64,000 nt of DNA. It comes from Herbaspirillum sp. (GTDB taxonomy: Bacteria > Pseudomonadota > Gammaproteobacteria > Burkholderiales > Burkholderiaceae_D). The stretch is taken from assembly GCA_028292625.1 (NCBI GenBank), contig JAQGLY010000007.1, positions 1 to 64,000 of the forward strand, in the 5' to 3' direction. The notes under the pieces are model-generated. The model had not been told where the DNA came from. It saw nothing but the letters and a program-made list of their open reading frames with translations, and made no database searches. This document shows positions 26,423 through 34,886 of the stretch, in pieces. The position numbers and the translations under genes are program-made. Within the stretch, counting starts at the first letter, position 1. Every line of letters starts with the position of its first letter.

Positions 26423-29400
26423 TGAACACGGACGATCAGCTTTCCCCGAGCGCGGCAGTGGCTTACGAAATCGACGGCCGCCCGGTGGCCGCGCAAATGT
26501 TTACCGACACCGCCTGCGATCCGCATCGTTCGGTTGTCGTCGAGGCCTGCGCCGGCAGCGGCAAAACCTGGCTGCTGGTGGCGCGCATGTTGCGCTTGTT
26601 GCTGGCCGGCGCGCAAGCGTCCGAATTGCTGGCGATTACCTTTACGCGCAAGGCGGCGCAGGAAATGCGCGAACGGCTGATGGAGCTGCTGCGGCAATTG
26701 GCGCTGGCGTCGGACGCCGAAGTCGCCTCTCTATTGACCGAACGCGGCGTGCCCGCGCGCGATTTGCCGCAAGCGATGCCGATTGCGCGCGGCTTGTATC
26801 GGCAGATATTGGGCGGCGAACAGCGGCTGTCTATCGATACTTTTCACAGCTGGTTTGCGCGGCTGCTGCAAATCGCGCCGCTGTCCTCCGGCGTGCCGCA
26901 CGGGTATGCGCTGACGGAAAAGACCGGCGAGCTGATGGCCGATGCCTATCGCCAATTCATGCAGGCGGCCGGCGAAACCGGGCAAACCCCGATCAGGGAG
27001 GCGTTGCTGACCCTGTACCGGATTGCCGGCGACAGCAATGCCGGAAAATTGCTGGATGCGTTTATCGACAAACGCGCCGAATGGTGGGCGGTGTCGCAAC
27101 GCGGCGACGCGCTGGCGTTGCTGCACGAATTGAGCGGCGTCGACGGCCAGCGCGATGCACGGCTGGATTTATGGGAAGACGAGGCCGTGCTGGCGCGGAT
27201 CGGCGTGCTGGCCGGCCTGCTGGGACGAGGCACCGCGATCAATCAAAAGCGCGCCGCGGCCATTGAGACGGCATTGAGCGCCGGCGCCGATGTCGACAAT
27301 TTCGCGGCGCTGGCGACGCAGTTCTTCGACAATGCCGGGAAGCTGCGCGGTAACAGCAAGACCAAGGATTTGAAGCGGGCGTTGGCGCAATACTACGACT
27401 GCGACGAAGCGACTGCGCTCGACATATTCGATGCGCAGTTCGAGCAGCTGGCCAGCCATCTGCGCGATCTGCTGTTGCGCAGCGCGGAACCGCTGGTGCT
27501 GGAAATGAATGCGGCGCTGTTCGTCGCGGGCAGCGCGTACCTTGACATCTATCAGACGCTGAAAGCCGCGCAACGGGTATTCGATTTCGCGGATCTGGAA
27601 TGGCATGCCTATCGCCTGCTGACCGATGCCGACAGCGCCGCCTATCTGCAGAGCCGCCTCGATGCGCGCTATAAGCATATTCTGCTCGACGAATTCCAGG
27701 ATACCAATCCGCTGCAATGGAGCATCGTGCGCGCGTGGCTGGCCGCATACGGCAGCGATGCGGCGCAGCCGTCGGTATTCATCGTCGGCGATCCGAAGCA
27801 ATCGATTTACCGCTTTCGCCGGGCCGAACCGCGGGTGTTCATCGCGGCGCGCGAGTTGCTCAGAGCGCAGGGCGCGACGGTGCTGCGCGCCAATCAGACA
27901 CGGCGCAACGCGACCGCCATCATTGACGTATTGAACGACAGTTTTGCCGATAATCCGATGTATGCGGCGCAGACCACGCTGGGCGAGGACGGCGGCGCGG
28001 TCTGGCGTTTGCCGCTGGTGGCGGTATTGTCGACGCCGATGGCGCAGGACCAGGACGATGAGGCCGACCCGCGCCGGCGCAATCCGCTGACCACGGCGCG
28101 CGATGAACACGAGGATGCGCGGCGCCGCGACGAAGGACGCGCCGTGGCAAAAGCCTTGCTGCGCGCGCGCCGCGAAGTGACGATCCGGTCCGCGCAAGGC
28201 GCGCGCGGCCTGGCCTGGTCGGACGTGATGTTGCTGGTCAAAAAGCGCAGGCATCTGGCCGCTTACGAAGCCGCTCTGCGCGCGGCGGGCATTCCATTCG
28301 TGTCGGATAAACGGGGCGGTTTGTTGGAGTCGCTGGAAATCGCCGATCTGATTGCGCTGCTGACTTTCCTGACCACGCCGGGCGATTCGCTGGCGCTGGC
28401 GCAGGTATTGAAAAGTCCTATCGTCGGCGCGTCGGATGCCGATTTGATCGCGCTGGCGCAACGCGACGAAAAAGGATGGTGGCGGCGCTTGCAGGGATGG
28501 GTGGCCCAGCCGGCGGCGGCGGTCCCGGCGCCGCTGTTGCGCGCGGCCGATTTGTTGGAGCGCTGGCTTGCCGTCGCCGCGCATCTGCCGGTGCACGATC
28601 TGCTGGACGTCATTCTGCATCAGGGCGAATTGATCGCGCGCTATACCCAGGCCGCGCCGGCCTTGACGCGCAGCCAGACCGTCGGCAACATCCAGGCTTT
28701 TGTCGAACTGGCGCTGACGCTGGACGCGGGCCGCTATCCGAGCCTGCCGAAATTTATCGATGCGCTGCGCGTATTGCAGCGTCATGCGGAGCAGGATGCG
28801 CCCGATGAAGCCAATATCGATGCGGCGGCCGACGCGGTGCGCATTCTCACCGTGCACAGCGCCAAAGGCCTGGAAGCGCCGGTCGTGGTGATGCTGGACG
28901 CCAATCACAGCGAACCGGCGCGCGACGACGCCGGCATCCTGTGCGACTGGCCGCAGGAGGCCGACGCGCCTACGCATTTTTCGGCGTTCGGCCGCAGCAG
29001 CGAGCGCGGTCTGGCGCGCATCGCGCTGTTCGATGCGGAAGCGAAATTCAAGGAACAGGAAGATTGGAATTTGTTATACGTCGCGGCGACGCGCGCCAAG
29101 CAATTGCTGATCGTCAGCGGCGTTTCCGATAAACGGATCGCCGGCGGCCTGATGGCCAATGGCTGGTATGCGCGCATGCGCGGCGCCATCGATTTGGCGT
29201 TGGATGACGAAACGGCCGAGGTCGCTGCGGCAGTCGAGCAAGCGGCGCGGACGAATCGCCTGCCGACATCCCCGGGTGCGCAGCTGGCGCTGGCGTTGCC
29301 GGCGGAATCGGATGAGCATCGCCTGGAGCGCGCGGTGAACGCGTTCGAAGCCGCGACATTCTCGCTGTCGGTGTTCGATCCGCCGTTATTGCCGGCCGCG

Positions 29401-29925
29401 GCGATGCCGGACTCGGCGAATGACGCGGAAGCGAACGGAGCGCGCAGCGAAGCAGACGAGGCGCCGTTGACGGGAGCGCGGGCCGACGCGATCGCTGAAG
29501 GGGTGGCCTTGCACGGTTTGCTGGAGCGGTTGTGCGCGCCTGCGCGATGGCCGGTGCAGATACCGGATGCGGCGACTATCGCGCGCTGGCTGCCTTGCCC
29601 GTTGCCGCTGGCTGAAATCGTCGGCCGGCAGGCCGCCACGATGCTGTCGCAGGCGCATTTGCGGCGGTTCTTCGATCCCGCGCAGTATCTGCGGGCGCGC
29701 AACGAAATGGAGATTGTGGCCGGCAACGTGGTATTGCGATTGGACAGAGTGGTGGAGTTCGCCGATGCGGTCTGGATTCTGGACTACAAACGCGATCTGC
29801 TCGACAGTGAACGCAGCGCCTATCGGGCGCAGCTCGAAGGCTATCGCGACGCGTTGCAGGCGGTCTGGCCGGACAAGCCATTGCGTACCGCATTGATTAC
29901 CGTCGACGGACGTTTATGGGAGTAG
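26422..29925 (+). CDS. addA: AddA-like UvrD/Rep helicase-nuclease
   Basis: This 1167-residue SF1A helicase fused to a C-terminal RecB-type nuclease forms the motor and second nuclease of AddAB. Helicase motifs run in order: I EACAGSGKTWLL (residues 41-52), Ia ITFTRKAAQEM, II LLDEFQDTNPLQW, III GDPKQSIYRFR, IV region, V TVHSAKGLEAPVVV and VI YVAATRAKQ. The nuclease motif VWILDYKRD is near the C-terminus. ATG 26422 has GGAG seven bases upstream and overlaps the addB stop (TGATG), so the pair is translationally coupled. No recBCD genes are seen here, consistent with AddAB use. Confidence 0.9.
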   Translation: MNTDDQLSPSAAVAYEIDGRPVAAQMFTDTACDPHRSVVVEACAGSGKTWLLVARMLRLLLAGAQASELLAITFTRKAAQEMRERLMELLRQLALASDAEVASLLTERGVPARDLPQAMPIARGLYRQILGGEQRLSIDTFHSWFARLLQIAPLSSGVPHGYALTEKTGELMADAYRQFMQAAGETGQTPIREALLTLYRIAGDSNAGKLLDAFIDKRAEWWAVSQRGDALALLHELSGVDGQRDARLDLWEDEAVLARIGVLAGLLGRGTAINQKRAAAIETALSAGADVDNFAALATQFFDNAGKLRGNSKTKDLKRALAQYYDCDEATALDIFDAQFEQLASHLRDLLLRSAEPLVLEMNAALFVAGSAYLDIYQTLKAAQRVFDFADLEWHAYRLLTDADSAAYLQSRLDARYKHILLDEFQDTNPLQWSIVRAWLAAYGSDAAQPSVFIVGDPKQSIYRFRRAEPRVFIAARELLRAQGATVLRANQTRRNATAIIDVLNDSFADNPMYAAQTTLGEDGGAVWRLPLVAVLSTPMAQDQDDEADPRRRNPLTTARDEHEDARRRDEGRAVAKALLRARREVTIRSAQGARGLAWSDVMLLVKKRRHLAAYEAALRAAGIPFVSDKRGGLLESLEIADLIALLTFLTTPGDSLALAQVLKSPIVGASDADLIALAQRDEKGWWRRLQGWVAQPAAAVPAPLLRAADLLERWLAVAAHLPVHDLLDVILHQGELIARYTQAAPALTRSQTVGNIQAFVELALTLDAGRYPSLPKFIDALRVLQRHAEQDAPDEANIDAAADAVRILTVHSAKGLEAPVVVMLDANHSEPARDDAGILCDWPQEADAPTHFSAFGRSSERGLARIALFDAEAKFKEQEDWNLLYVAATRAKQLLIVSGVSDKRIAGGLMANGWYARMRGAIDLALDDETAEVAAAVEQAARTNRLPTSPGAQLALALPAESDEHRLERAVNAFEAATFSLSVFDPPLLPAAAMPDSANDAEANGARSEADEAPLTGARADAIAEGVALHGLLERLCAPARWPVQIPDAATIARWLPCPLPLAEIVGRQAATMLSQAHLRRFFDPAQYLRARNEMEIVAGNVVLRLDRVVEFADAVWILDYKRDLLDSERSAYRAQLEGYRDALQAVWPDKPLRTALITVDGRLWE

Positions 29926-30278
29926 CCGCCGACGGCGGCGATGGAAGCGACGGGGTCGGCGCTTACCGCCGATGCGGGCTTGCGTGTATTATCGGTGCTC
30001 ACCGAAAATTCTGCCGGCGGAAATCAGTCAATTCGGCGCAGATAAATCGGTATAGTCGCGCCTGTTACGGAGCTGCGGAGAATCACTTGGTAATCGGACG
30101 GCAAGCGAGCCGTCGGCGCGATTATTTTGCTCTGCAATTCGACGCGCAACGCCATGCGCACCGTGAAACTTTCGTCAAGCGGCAGCGTCGCAACTGGATC
30201 GCCACAGCATGGCGCCTGGTCCGGTGTTGAAGGGTTGTTGCGGTTTTTATATTCTATTACCAGACTTTAAGGGAGCCT
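29926..30278. other. intergenic region between addA and the antiporter gene
   Basis: This 353-base gap has an open frame ending at 30230 with no recognisable product and no clear start. No terminator or RNA was identified with confidence. A good ribosome site (AAGGGAG) for the next gene lies at its end. Confidence 0.4.
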
Positions 30279-31487
30279 ATGGGCTGGTTTTTTCCGTCTT
30301 TTAATTTCGGGCAGACCATGCATTGGAATGCGCTGTTGCTATTCGGCAGCCTGCTGCTGTTCGGGCTCATCGGCGCCCACCTGGTCACCAAAATGCGATG
30401 GGTCCCGCGCCTCACCGGTTATCTGATTGTCGGCTTCATACTCGGCGAGGGCGGCCTGAACATATTGAGCGGCGATGTGCTGAAATCGCTGAACGTTTTT
30501 GCCGACATCGCCGTCGCGCTGGTGGTCTATCAACTGGGCCGCTATGTCGATATCGGATGGCTGCGCCGGGAAAGATGGCTGCTGGCGACGGTGCTGGTTT
30601 CCTCATTGCTGTGTTTCATCTTTGTCAGTTCGGCGCTTTCCTGGCTGGGCATGTCGCATATCGTTGCGATGCTGGCGGGCATCCTGTCGATCGCCACGGC
30701 CCCTGCGGTGGTGCTGGTGGTGTTGCGCGATCTGCGCGCCGAAGGCCAGGTCACGCGCAGGCTGGCGGTGATGACGGCACTGAATAATGTGGTGGCGCTG
30801 CTGGCGACTTACATGCTGTTGCCGATGGTCATCAGGGAAGACGACGCATCGATCTGGAATCTGATCTGGCAAGCCATCTATGCGGTCGGAGGCTCCTTCC
30901 TGCTGGCGTATGTGACCTATTTGCTGATGATGCCGCTGGTGCGTTTGTTCGGCCGCCAGCGCGGCCGCCAGTTCGTGCTGGTGATTGCGGTCATGGCGCT
31001 GGCGATCGGAGCGGCCCATGCGCTGAATCTGCCGGTCTTGCTGACCATGCTGACGTTTGCGATTGTGTCGAAAAATCTGGATTTCCGTTTCGATCTGATG
31101 GAACTGGAGTTCGGCCCCACCAACGAATTGTTCATCGTGATGCTGTTCGTGGCGGTCGGGGCGTCGATGCGCTGGTCCGATCTGAGCACCGTCGGCGTCG
31201 CCGTGCTGGTGCTGATCGCTGCGCGTCTTGCGGCGATGGGGTGCGGGGTATTTCTGTTCGCCAGAGTGGCGCGGATGAAATGGTCGCAGGCCGGTCTGAT
31301 CGTGCTCGGCACCTTGCCGATGACCGAGGCCGGGGTTGGCCTGATGCAGGCCATTGCCCATTTCTCGCCGCATACGACCGCGGCGGTGGTGCCGCTGCTG
31401 GCGGGCTGCCTGATCGTGCTGGAATTCTGCGGCCCGCTCGCTGTACAGTTTGCATTATTGAAATCAGGTGAAAGCGGACGAGAATGA
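30279..31487 (+). CDS. cation:proton antiporter (CPA2 family)
   Basis: This 402-residue inner-membrane protein has about twelve hydrophobic segments. The Na+/H+ exchanger fold is indicated by PRLTGYLIVGFILGEGGLN and ADIAVALVVYQLGRYVD. It resembles the membrane part of KefB-type CPA2 proteins but has no C-terminal TrkA-N regulatory domain. ATG 30279 has AAGGGAG upstream. Its last four bases (ATGA) overlap the start of the YbdK gene, and that gene in turn overlaps the flavoprotein gene, so the three form one operon. Confidence 0.85.
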   Translation: MGWFFPSFNFGQTMHWNALLLFGSLLLFGLIGAHLVTKMRWVPRLTGYLIVGFILGEGGLNILSGDVLKSLNVFADIAVALVVYQLGRYVDIGWLRRERWLLATVLVSSLLCFIFVSSALSWLGMSHIVAMLAGILSIATAPAVVLVVLRDLRAEGQVTRRLAVMTALNNVVALLATYMLLPMVIREDDASIWNLIWQAIYAVGGSFLLAYVTYLLMMPLVRLFGRQRGRQFVLVIAVMALAIGAAHALNLPVLLTMLTFAIVSKNLDFRFDLMELEFGPTNELFIVMLFVAVGASMRWSDLSTVGVAVLVLIAARLAAMGCGVFLFARVARMKWSQAGLIVLGTLPMTEAGVGLMQAIAHFSPHTTAAVVPLLAGCLIVLEFCGPLAVQFALLKSGESGRE

Positions 31488-32716
31488 GCGCGCCAATGAA
31501 CCCGCAAGCAATCCCCCAAGTAAGCCCGCAAACCGCGCCGGAGGCTTTGACGTCGCCATCGCCGTCGGCCGGGATTCTTCCGTTCCGCGCTTCGACGCCG
31601 TTCACGATGGGCATCGAATTGGAGCTGCAACTGGTCAACCGGCGCAATTACAATCTCGCCGGCGATGCGGTGGATTTATTGACCTGGATCGAACCGCGCG
31701 AACTGCAGGAACAGATCAAGCTCGAAATGACGCGAGGCATGATCGAACTCAATTCCAAGGTGCATACCCGGGTCGATCAACTGATCGAGGAATTGAAGGT
31801 ATTGCGCACCGCATTGAACAAGGGCGCGCAGCATTTGAACATCGACGTGTCCGGCGGCGGCGTGCATCCGTTCCAGCATTGGCACGAGCAACGCATCACG
31901 CCCAGCGAGCGCTTCAATCAGATATACGAAAAATACGGCTATCTGGCCAAATCGTTTACCGTATTCGGCCAGCATATCCACATCGGCGTCGCCAACGGCG
32001 ACGATGCACTCTATCTGAGCCATGCATTTTCGCGATTCATTCCGCACTTCATCGCACTGTCGGCCGCGTCGCCGTTTTACCAGGGAGCCGATACCCATTT
32101 CGCCTCGTCGCGCAGCAATGTGGTGAAAGCGTTTCCGCTCTCCGGCACCGCGCCGGTATTGACCGAATGGCGGGCGTTCGAAACTTATTACGAAGAATTG
32201 CTGCACATGGACATCATCGGCAGCATGAAAGATTTTTACTGGGATATCCGGCCCAAGCCGGAATACGGTACGGTCGAGATCAGAGTCTGCGATACGCCGC
32301 TGACGATCGAACATGCGGCGTATCTGGGCAGTTATGCGCAGCTGCTGGCGCGCTGGATTCTGACCGAGCGGCCGTTCGTCATCACGCCGGATTTCTATTT
32401 GCTGTATCAATACAACCGCTTCGAAGCCAGCCGCTACGGCCTGAACGGCATGATCGCGCAGCATCGCGAAGATCCGCGCTATTCGTCCAAGGTGTCCATT
32501 CATGAGCATCTGCAAACGCATCTGACATTGCTGGAACCGTATGCCGAGAATGAAGCCGACCGGGCCACTTTGCGGCGCCTGAGGCAGATGGCGACGGAAC
32601 GCGGCGGCGACGCCGTCTGGTTGCGTCAGGTCTTCGCCAAACGGGGATCGCTCAACGATATGATGCGTCTGTCGTCGGAGCTCTGGATGGGGCAACGGCA
32701 GGCCGGTCAGTTATGA
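31484..32716 (+). CDS. ybdK: YbdK-family carboxylate-amine ligase (GCS2)
   Basis: This 410-residue ATP-dependent ligase of the glutamate-cysteine ligase 2 family probably forms a gamma-glutamyl bond. E. coli YbdK shows weak glutamate-cysteine ligase activity and its real substrate is unsettled. The family starts near residue 40 with FTMGIELELQLVNRRN. Later motifs are GGGVHPFQHW, FGQHIHIGV, ASSRSNV and TVEIRVCDTPLT. The first 35 residues are a Pro/Ala/Ser-rich tail. It is coupled by 4-base ATGA overlaps to both neighbours. The combination with an antiporter recalls glutathione-linked potassium efflux, but this is only suggestive. Confidence 0.88.
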   Translation: MSAPMNPQAIPQVSPQTAPEALTSPSPSAGILPFRASTPFTMGIELELQLVNRRNYNLAGDAVDLLTWIEPRELQEQIKLEMTRGMIELNSKVHTRVDQLIEELKVLRTALNKGAQHLNIDVSGGGVHPFQHWHEQRITPSERFNQIYEKYGYLAKSFTVFGQHIHIGVANGDDALYLSHAFSRFIPHFIALSAASPFYQGADTHFASSRSNVVKAFPLSGTAPVLTEWRAFETYYEELLHMDIIGSMKDFYWDIRPKPEYGTVEIRVCDTPLTIEHAAYLGSYAQLLARWILTERPFVITPDFYLLYQYNRFEASRYGLNGMIAQHREDPRYSSKVSIHEHLQTHLTLLEPYAENEADRATLRRLRQMATERGGDAVWLRQVFAKRGSLNDMMRLSSELWMGQRQAGQL

Positions 32717-33915
32717 CAAGACAGTTCGATGTCGCCGTCATCGGCGCCGGCGCCGCCGGTCTGATGTGCGCCGCGGTGGCCGGCAGCCAGGGAAAAACGG
32801 TCGTTCTGATCGATCATTCGACGCGGCTGGCGGAGAAAATCCGCATCTCCGGCGGCGGCCGCTGCAACTTTACGAATATCAATGCCGGCCCCCAACACTT
32901 TCTGTCGGATAACCCGCATTTCTGCAAAAGCGCACTGTCGCGTTACACGCCGCAGGATTTTCTCAGCCTGATCAAGCGTTATCGCATCGCGTACCACGAG
33001 AAACACAAGGGCCAGCTGTTTTGCGACAACTCCGCCGAAGACGTGATCGCGATGCTGAAAGCCGAATGCGATCTGGCCGGGACGCAATGGCGCATGGGCT
33101 GCGCGGTCCAGGGCGTCGGCAAACAGGGAGCGGCATTTCGTATCGACACGGATGCCGGCGTATTGCTGGCGGCTAATCTGGTGGTCGCCACCGGCGGTTT
33201 GTCGATCCCCAAAATCGGCGCCACCGATTTCGCTTATCGCGTCGCGCGGCAGTTCGACGTCAAGGTGATCGACACCCGGCCGGGGCTGGTGCCGCTGACC
33301 TTCGATTCCGTTGCCTGGCAACCATTGGCCGAGCTGTCCGGCGTCGCATTACAGGTGGGAGTTGAAACCGGGGAAAAGAAAGCGCGAGGCCATTTTCTGG
33401 AGGACCTGCTGTTTACGCATCGTGGCCTGTCGGGGCCTGCGATCCTGCAGATCTCAAGTTTCTGGAAGCCCGGTTCGCCGCTGTTGATCAATTTGTTGCC
33501 GGACCTCGATGTCGCGGCTTATTTGATCGAACATAAATCGACGCTGAAAAAGAACCTGGGCAATCTGCTGGCGCAATGGCTGCCGGCGCGGCTGGCCGAC
33601 GGCTGGCTGCTGGTCAACGGCTTCGATCATGCCGCCCGCGTCGCCGATACGCCGGACAAGCTGCTGCGGCGGCTGGGGGAAACGCTGAACCGATGGCGCA
33701 TCGTCCCCGGCGGCTCGGAAGGCTACCGCAAGGCCGAGGTGACCATGGGCGGCATCGATACGCGCGAATTGTCCCAGCAAAGCATGATGGTCGACAAAGT
33801 CCCCGGTCTGCACTTTATCGGGGAAGCGGTGGATGTCACCGGCTGGCTGGGCGGTTACAACTTCCAGTGGGCCTGGGCGTCGGGTATGGCGGCGGGGCTG
33901 GCGATCCGGGCTTGA
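32713..33915 (+). CDS. HI0933-family NAD(P)/FAD-dependent oxidoreductase
   Basis: This 400-residue flavoprotein has an N-terminal Rossmann site VIGAGAAGLMCA and the family block KIRISGGGRCNFTN. The C-terminal FAD block contains GLHFIGEAVDVTGWLGG and GGYNFQWAWASG. Members (HI0933/BaiN/YhiN type) are conserved but their substrates are mostly unknown. It is the third gene of the antiporter-ybdK operon (ATGA overlap). Confidence 0.87.
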   Translation: MTRQFDVAVIGAGAAGLMCAAVAGSQGKTVVLIDHSTRLAEKIRISGGGRCNFTNINAGPQHFLSDNPHFCKSALSRYTPQDFLSLIKRYRIAYHEKHKGQLFCDNSAEDVIAMLKAECDLAGTQWRMGCAVQGVGKQGAAFRIDTDAGVLLAANLVVATGGLSIPKIGATDFAYRVARQFDVKVIDTRPGLVPLTFDSVAWQPLAELSGVALQVGVETGEKKARGHFLEDLLFTHRGLSGPAILQISSFWKPGSPLLINLLPDLDVAAYLIEHKSTLKKNLGNLLAQWLPARLADGWLLVNGFDHAARVADTPDKLLRRLGETLNRWRIVPGGSEGYRKAEVTMGGIDTRELSQQSMMVDKVPGLHFIGEAVDVTGWLGGYNFQWAWASGMAAGLAIRA

Positions 33916-33972
33916 TTTGACATATTTGCGACAGCGCCCGATACGTATCTTCCATTCAAAGTAACGTTCTGG

Positions 33973-33978
33973 TACAAT
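33973..33978 (+). promoter_or_regulatory. -10 element upstream of rpsU
   Basis: TACAAT lies 38 bases before the rpsU ATG. The -35 match (TTCCAT, 17 bases upstream) is weak. This is the likely start of the rpsU-yqeY-dnaG-rpoD transcript. Confidence 0.5.
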
Positions 33979-34015
33979 CGCGCCTTTCCCATCTAACCTA
34001 ACCGGTTTGAACTAC

Positions 34016-34228
34016 ATGACCACAATTCGTCTTAAAGAAAACGAGCCTTTCGAAGTCGCCATGCGCCGCTTCAAGCGCACCATTGAAAAAACAGGTCTAT
34101 TGACTGATTTGCGCGCTCGCGAGTTTTACGAAAAGCCGACTGCGGAACGTAAGCGTAAACTGGCTGCCGCCGTCAAGCGCCACTACAAGCGCATCCGTAG
34201 TCAGCAATTGCCCAAGAAGCTGTACTAA
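34016..34228 (+). CDS. rpsU: 30S ribosomal protein S21
   Basis: This 70-residue, very basic small-subunit protein begins [20 protein letters not shown] and ends [10 protein letters not shown], as in other betaproteobacteria. ATG 34016 is the family start; an in-frame TTG at 34007 is not needed. It is the first gene of the macromolecular synthesis block (translation, replication, transcription): rpsU, yqeY, dnaG, rpoD. Three hairpins follow it before yqeY. Confidence 0.97.
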   Translation: MTTIRLKENEPFEVAMRRFKRTIEKTGLLTDLRAREFYEKPTAERKRKLAAAVKRHYKRIRSQQLPKKLY

Positions 34229-34242
34229 GAAGCCCTGGCGCA

Positions 34243-34309
34243 GTACAGTTCGCTGTACAGATTACCCGCACACAAGTCTTATTGCACGGTAGGTAAGCTG
34301 CAATAAGAC
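34243..34309 (+). other. two RNA hairpins after rpsU
   Basis: A 6-bp GTACAG/CTGTAC stem with a TTCG tetraloop (34243-34258) is followed by an 11-bp perfect stem GTCTTATTGCA/TGCAATAAGAC (34276-34286 with 34299-34309). Neither has a T tract, so they look like processing or stabilising structures rather than terminators. Confidence 0.6.
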
Positions 34310-34312
34310 GGC

Positions 34313-34346
34313 AAACCCGCTCCGGTGTTGGTCCGCAGCGGGTTTT
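34313..34346 (+). terminator. terminator/attenuator between rpsU and yqeY
   Basis: The stem AAACCCGCT/AGCGGGTTT (34313-34321 with 34337-34345) is followed by TTTT. Because yqeY-dnaG-rpoD continue in the same direction, it probably limits read-through from the strong ribosomal gene. Confidence 0.75.
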
Positions 34347-34399
34347 GACGTTTAGCGTTCGCTTATCAGCGGGCCGCGTCAATCCACATGGAGAAAGCA

Positions 34400-34849
34400 A
34401 TGAGTCTGAAAGAGCAAATTACCGACGACATGAAAGCGGCCATGCGCGCGAAGGATGCTGCGAAACTCGGGACGATCCGGCTGTTGACCGCGGCGATCAA
34501 GCAAAAGGAAGTCGACGAGCGGATCGAGGTCAACGACGCGCAAGTGCTGGCCATCATCGAAAAAATGCTGAAGCAGCGCAAGGATTCCATCAGCCAGTTC
34601 GAAGCGGGCGGGCGGCAGGATCTGGCCGATGCCGAAAAAGCCGAATTGGAGATTCTGTCGGTTTACATGCCGGCCGGTCTGTCGGACGCGGAAATTCAGG
34701 CCGAGGTGCGGTCCGCGGTAGCCGCCAGCGGCGCCGTCGGTCCGCAGGACATGGGCAAGGTGATGGCGATCGTCAAGCCGAAACTCGCCGGCCGCGCCGA
34801 TATGACGGCGGTCTCCGCCCTGGTCAAGGCTGCGCTGTCGCCCAACTGA
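34400..34849 (+). CDS. yqeY: GatB/YqeY domain protein
   Basis: This 149-residue helical protein has the YqeY domain found at the C-terminus of the tRNA amidotransferase subunit GatB. It begins MSLKEQITDDMKAAMRAKDA and contains RLLTAAIKQKEVDER and EILSVYMPAGLSD. Stand-alone members are often encoded beside rpsU and dnaG. Their role is unclear, though tRNA binding is likely. ATG 34400 has GGAG at proper spacing; an upstream in-frame ATG overlaps that site and is less likely. Confidence 0.92.
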   Translation: MSLKEQITDDMKAAMRAKDAAKLGTIRLLTAAIKQKEVDERIEVNDAQVLAIIEKMLKQRKDSISQFEAGGRQDLADAEKAELEILSVYMPAGLSDAEIQAEVRSAVAASGAVGPQDMGKVMAIVKPKLAGRADMTAVSALVKAALSPN

Positions 34850-34886
34850 CCGCCTGCAACCGCCGTTTCATTGGAAACGTTAGCCT

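Noticed and set aside
27169..28977. Long minus-strand frame of 602 codons
   Set aside because: Shadow of addA, which has all helicase motifs on the other strand.
29916..30230. Frame in the addA-antiporter gap
   Set aside because: Overlaps the addA end, has no good start and no similarity that I recognise; kept only as a gap note.
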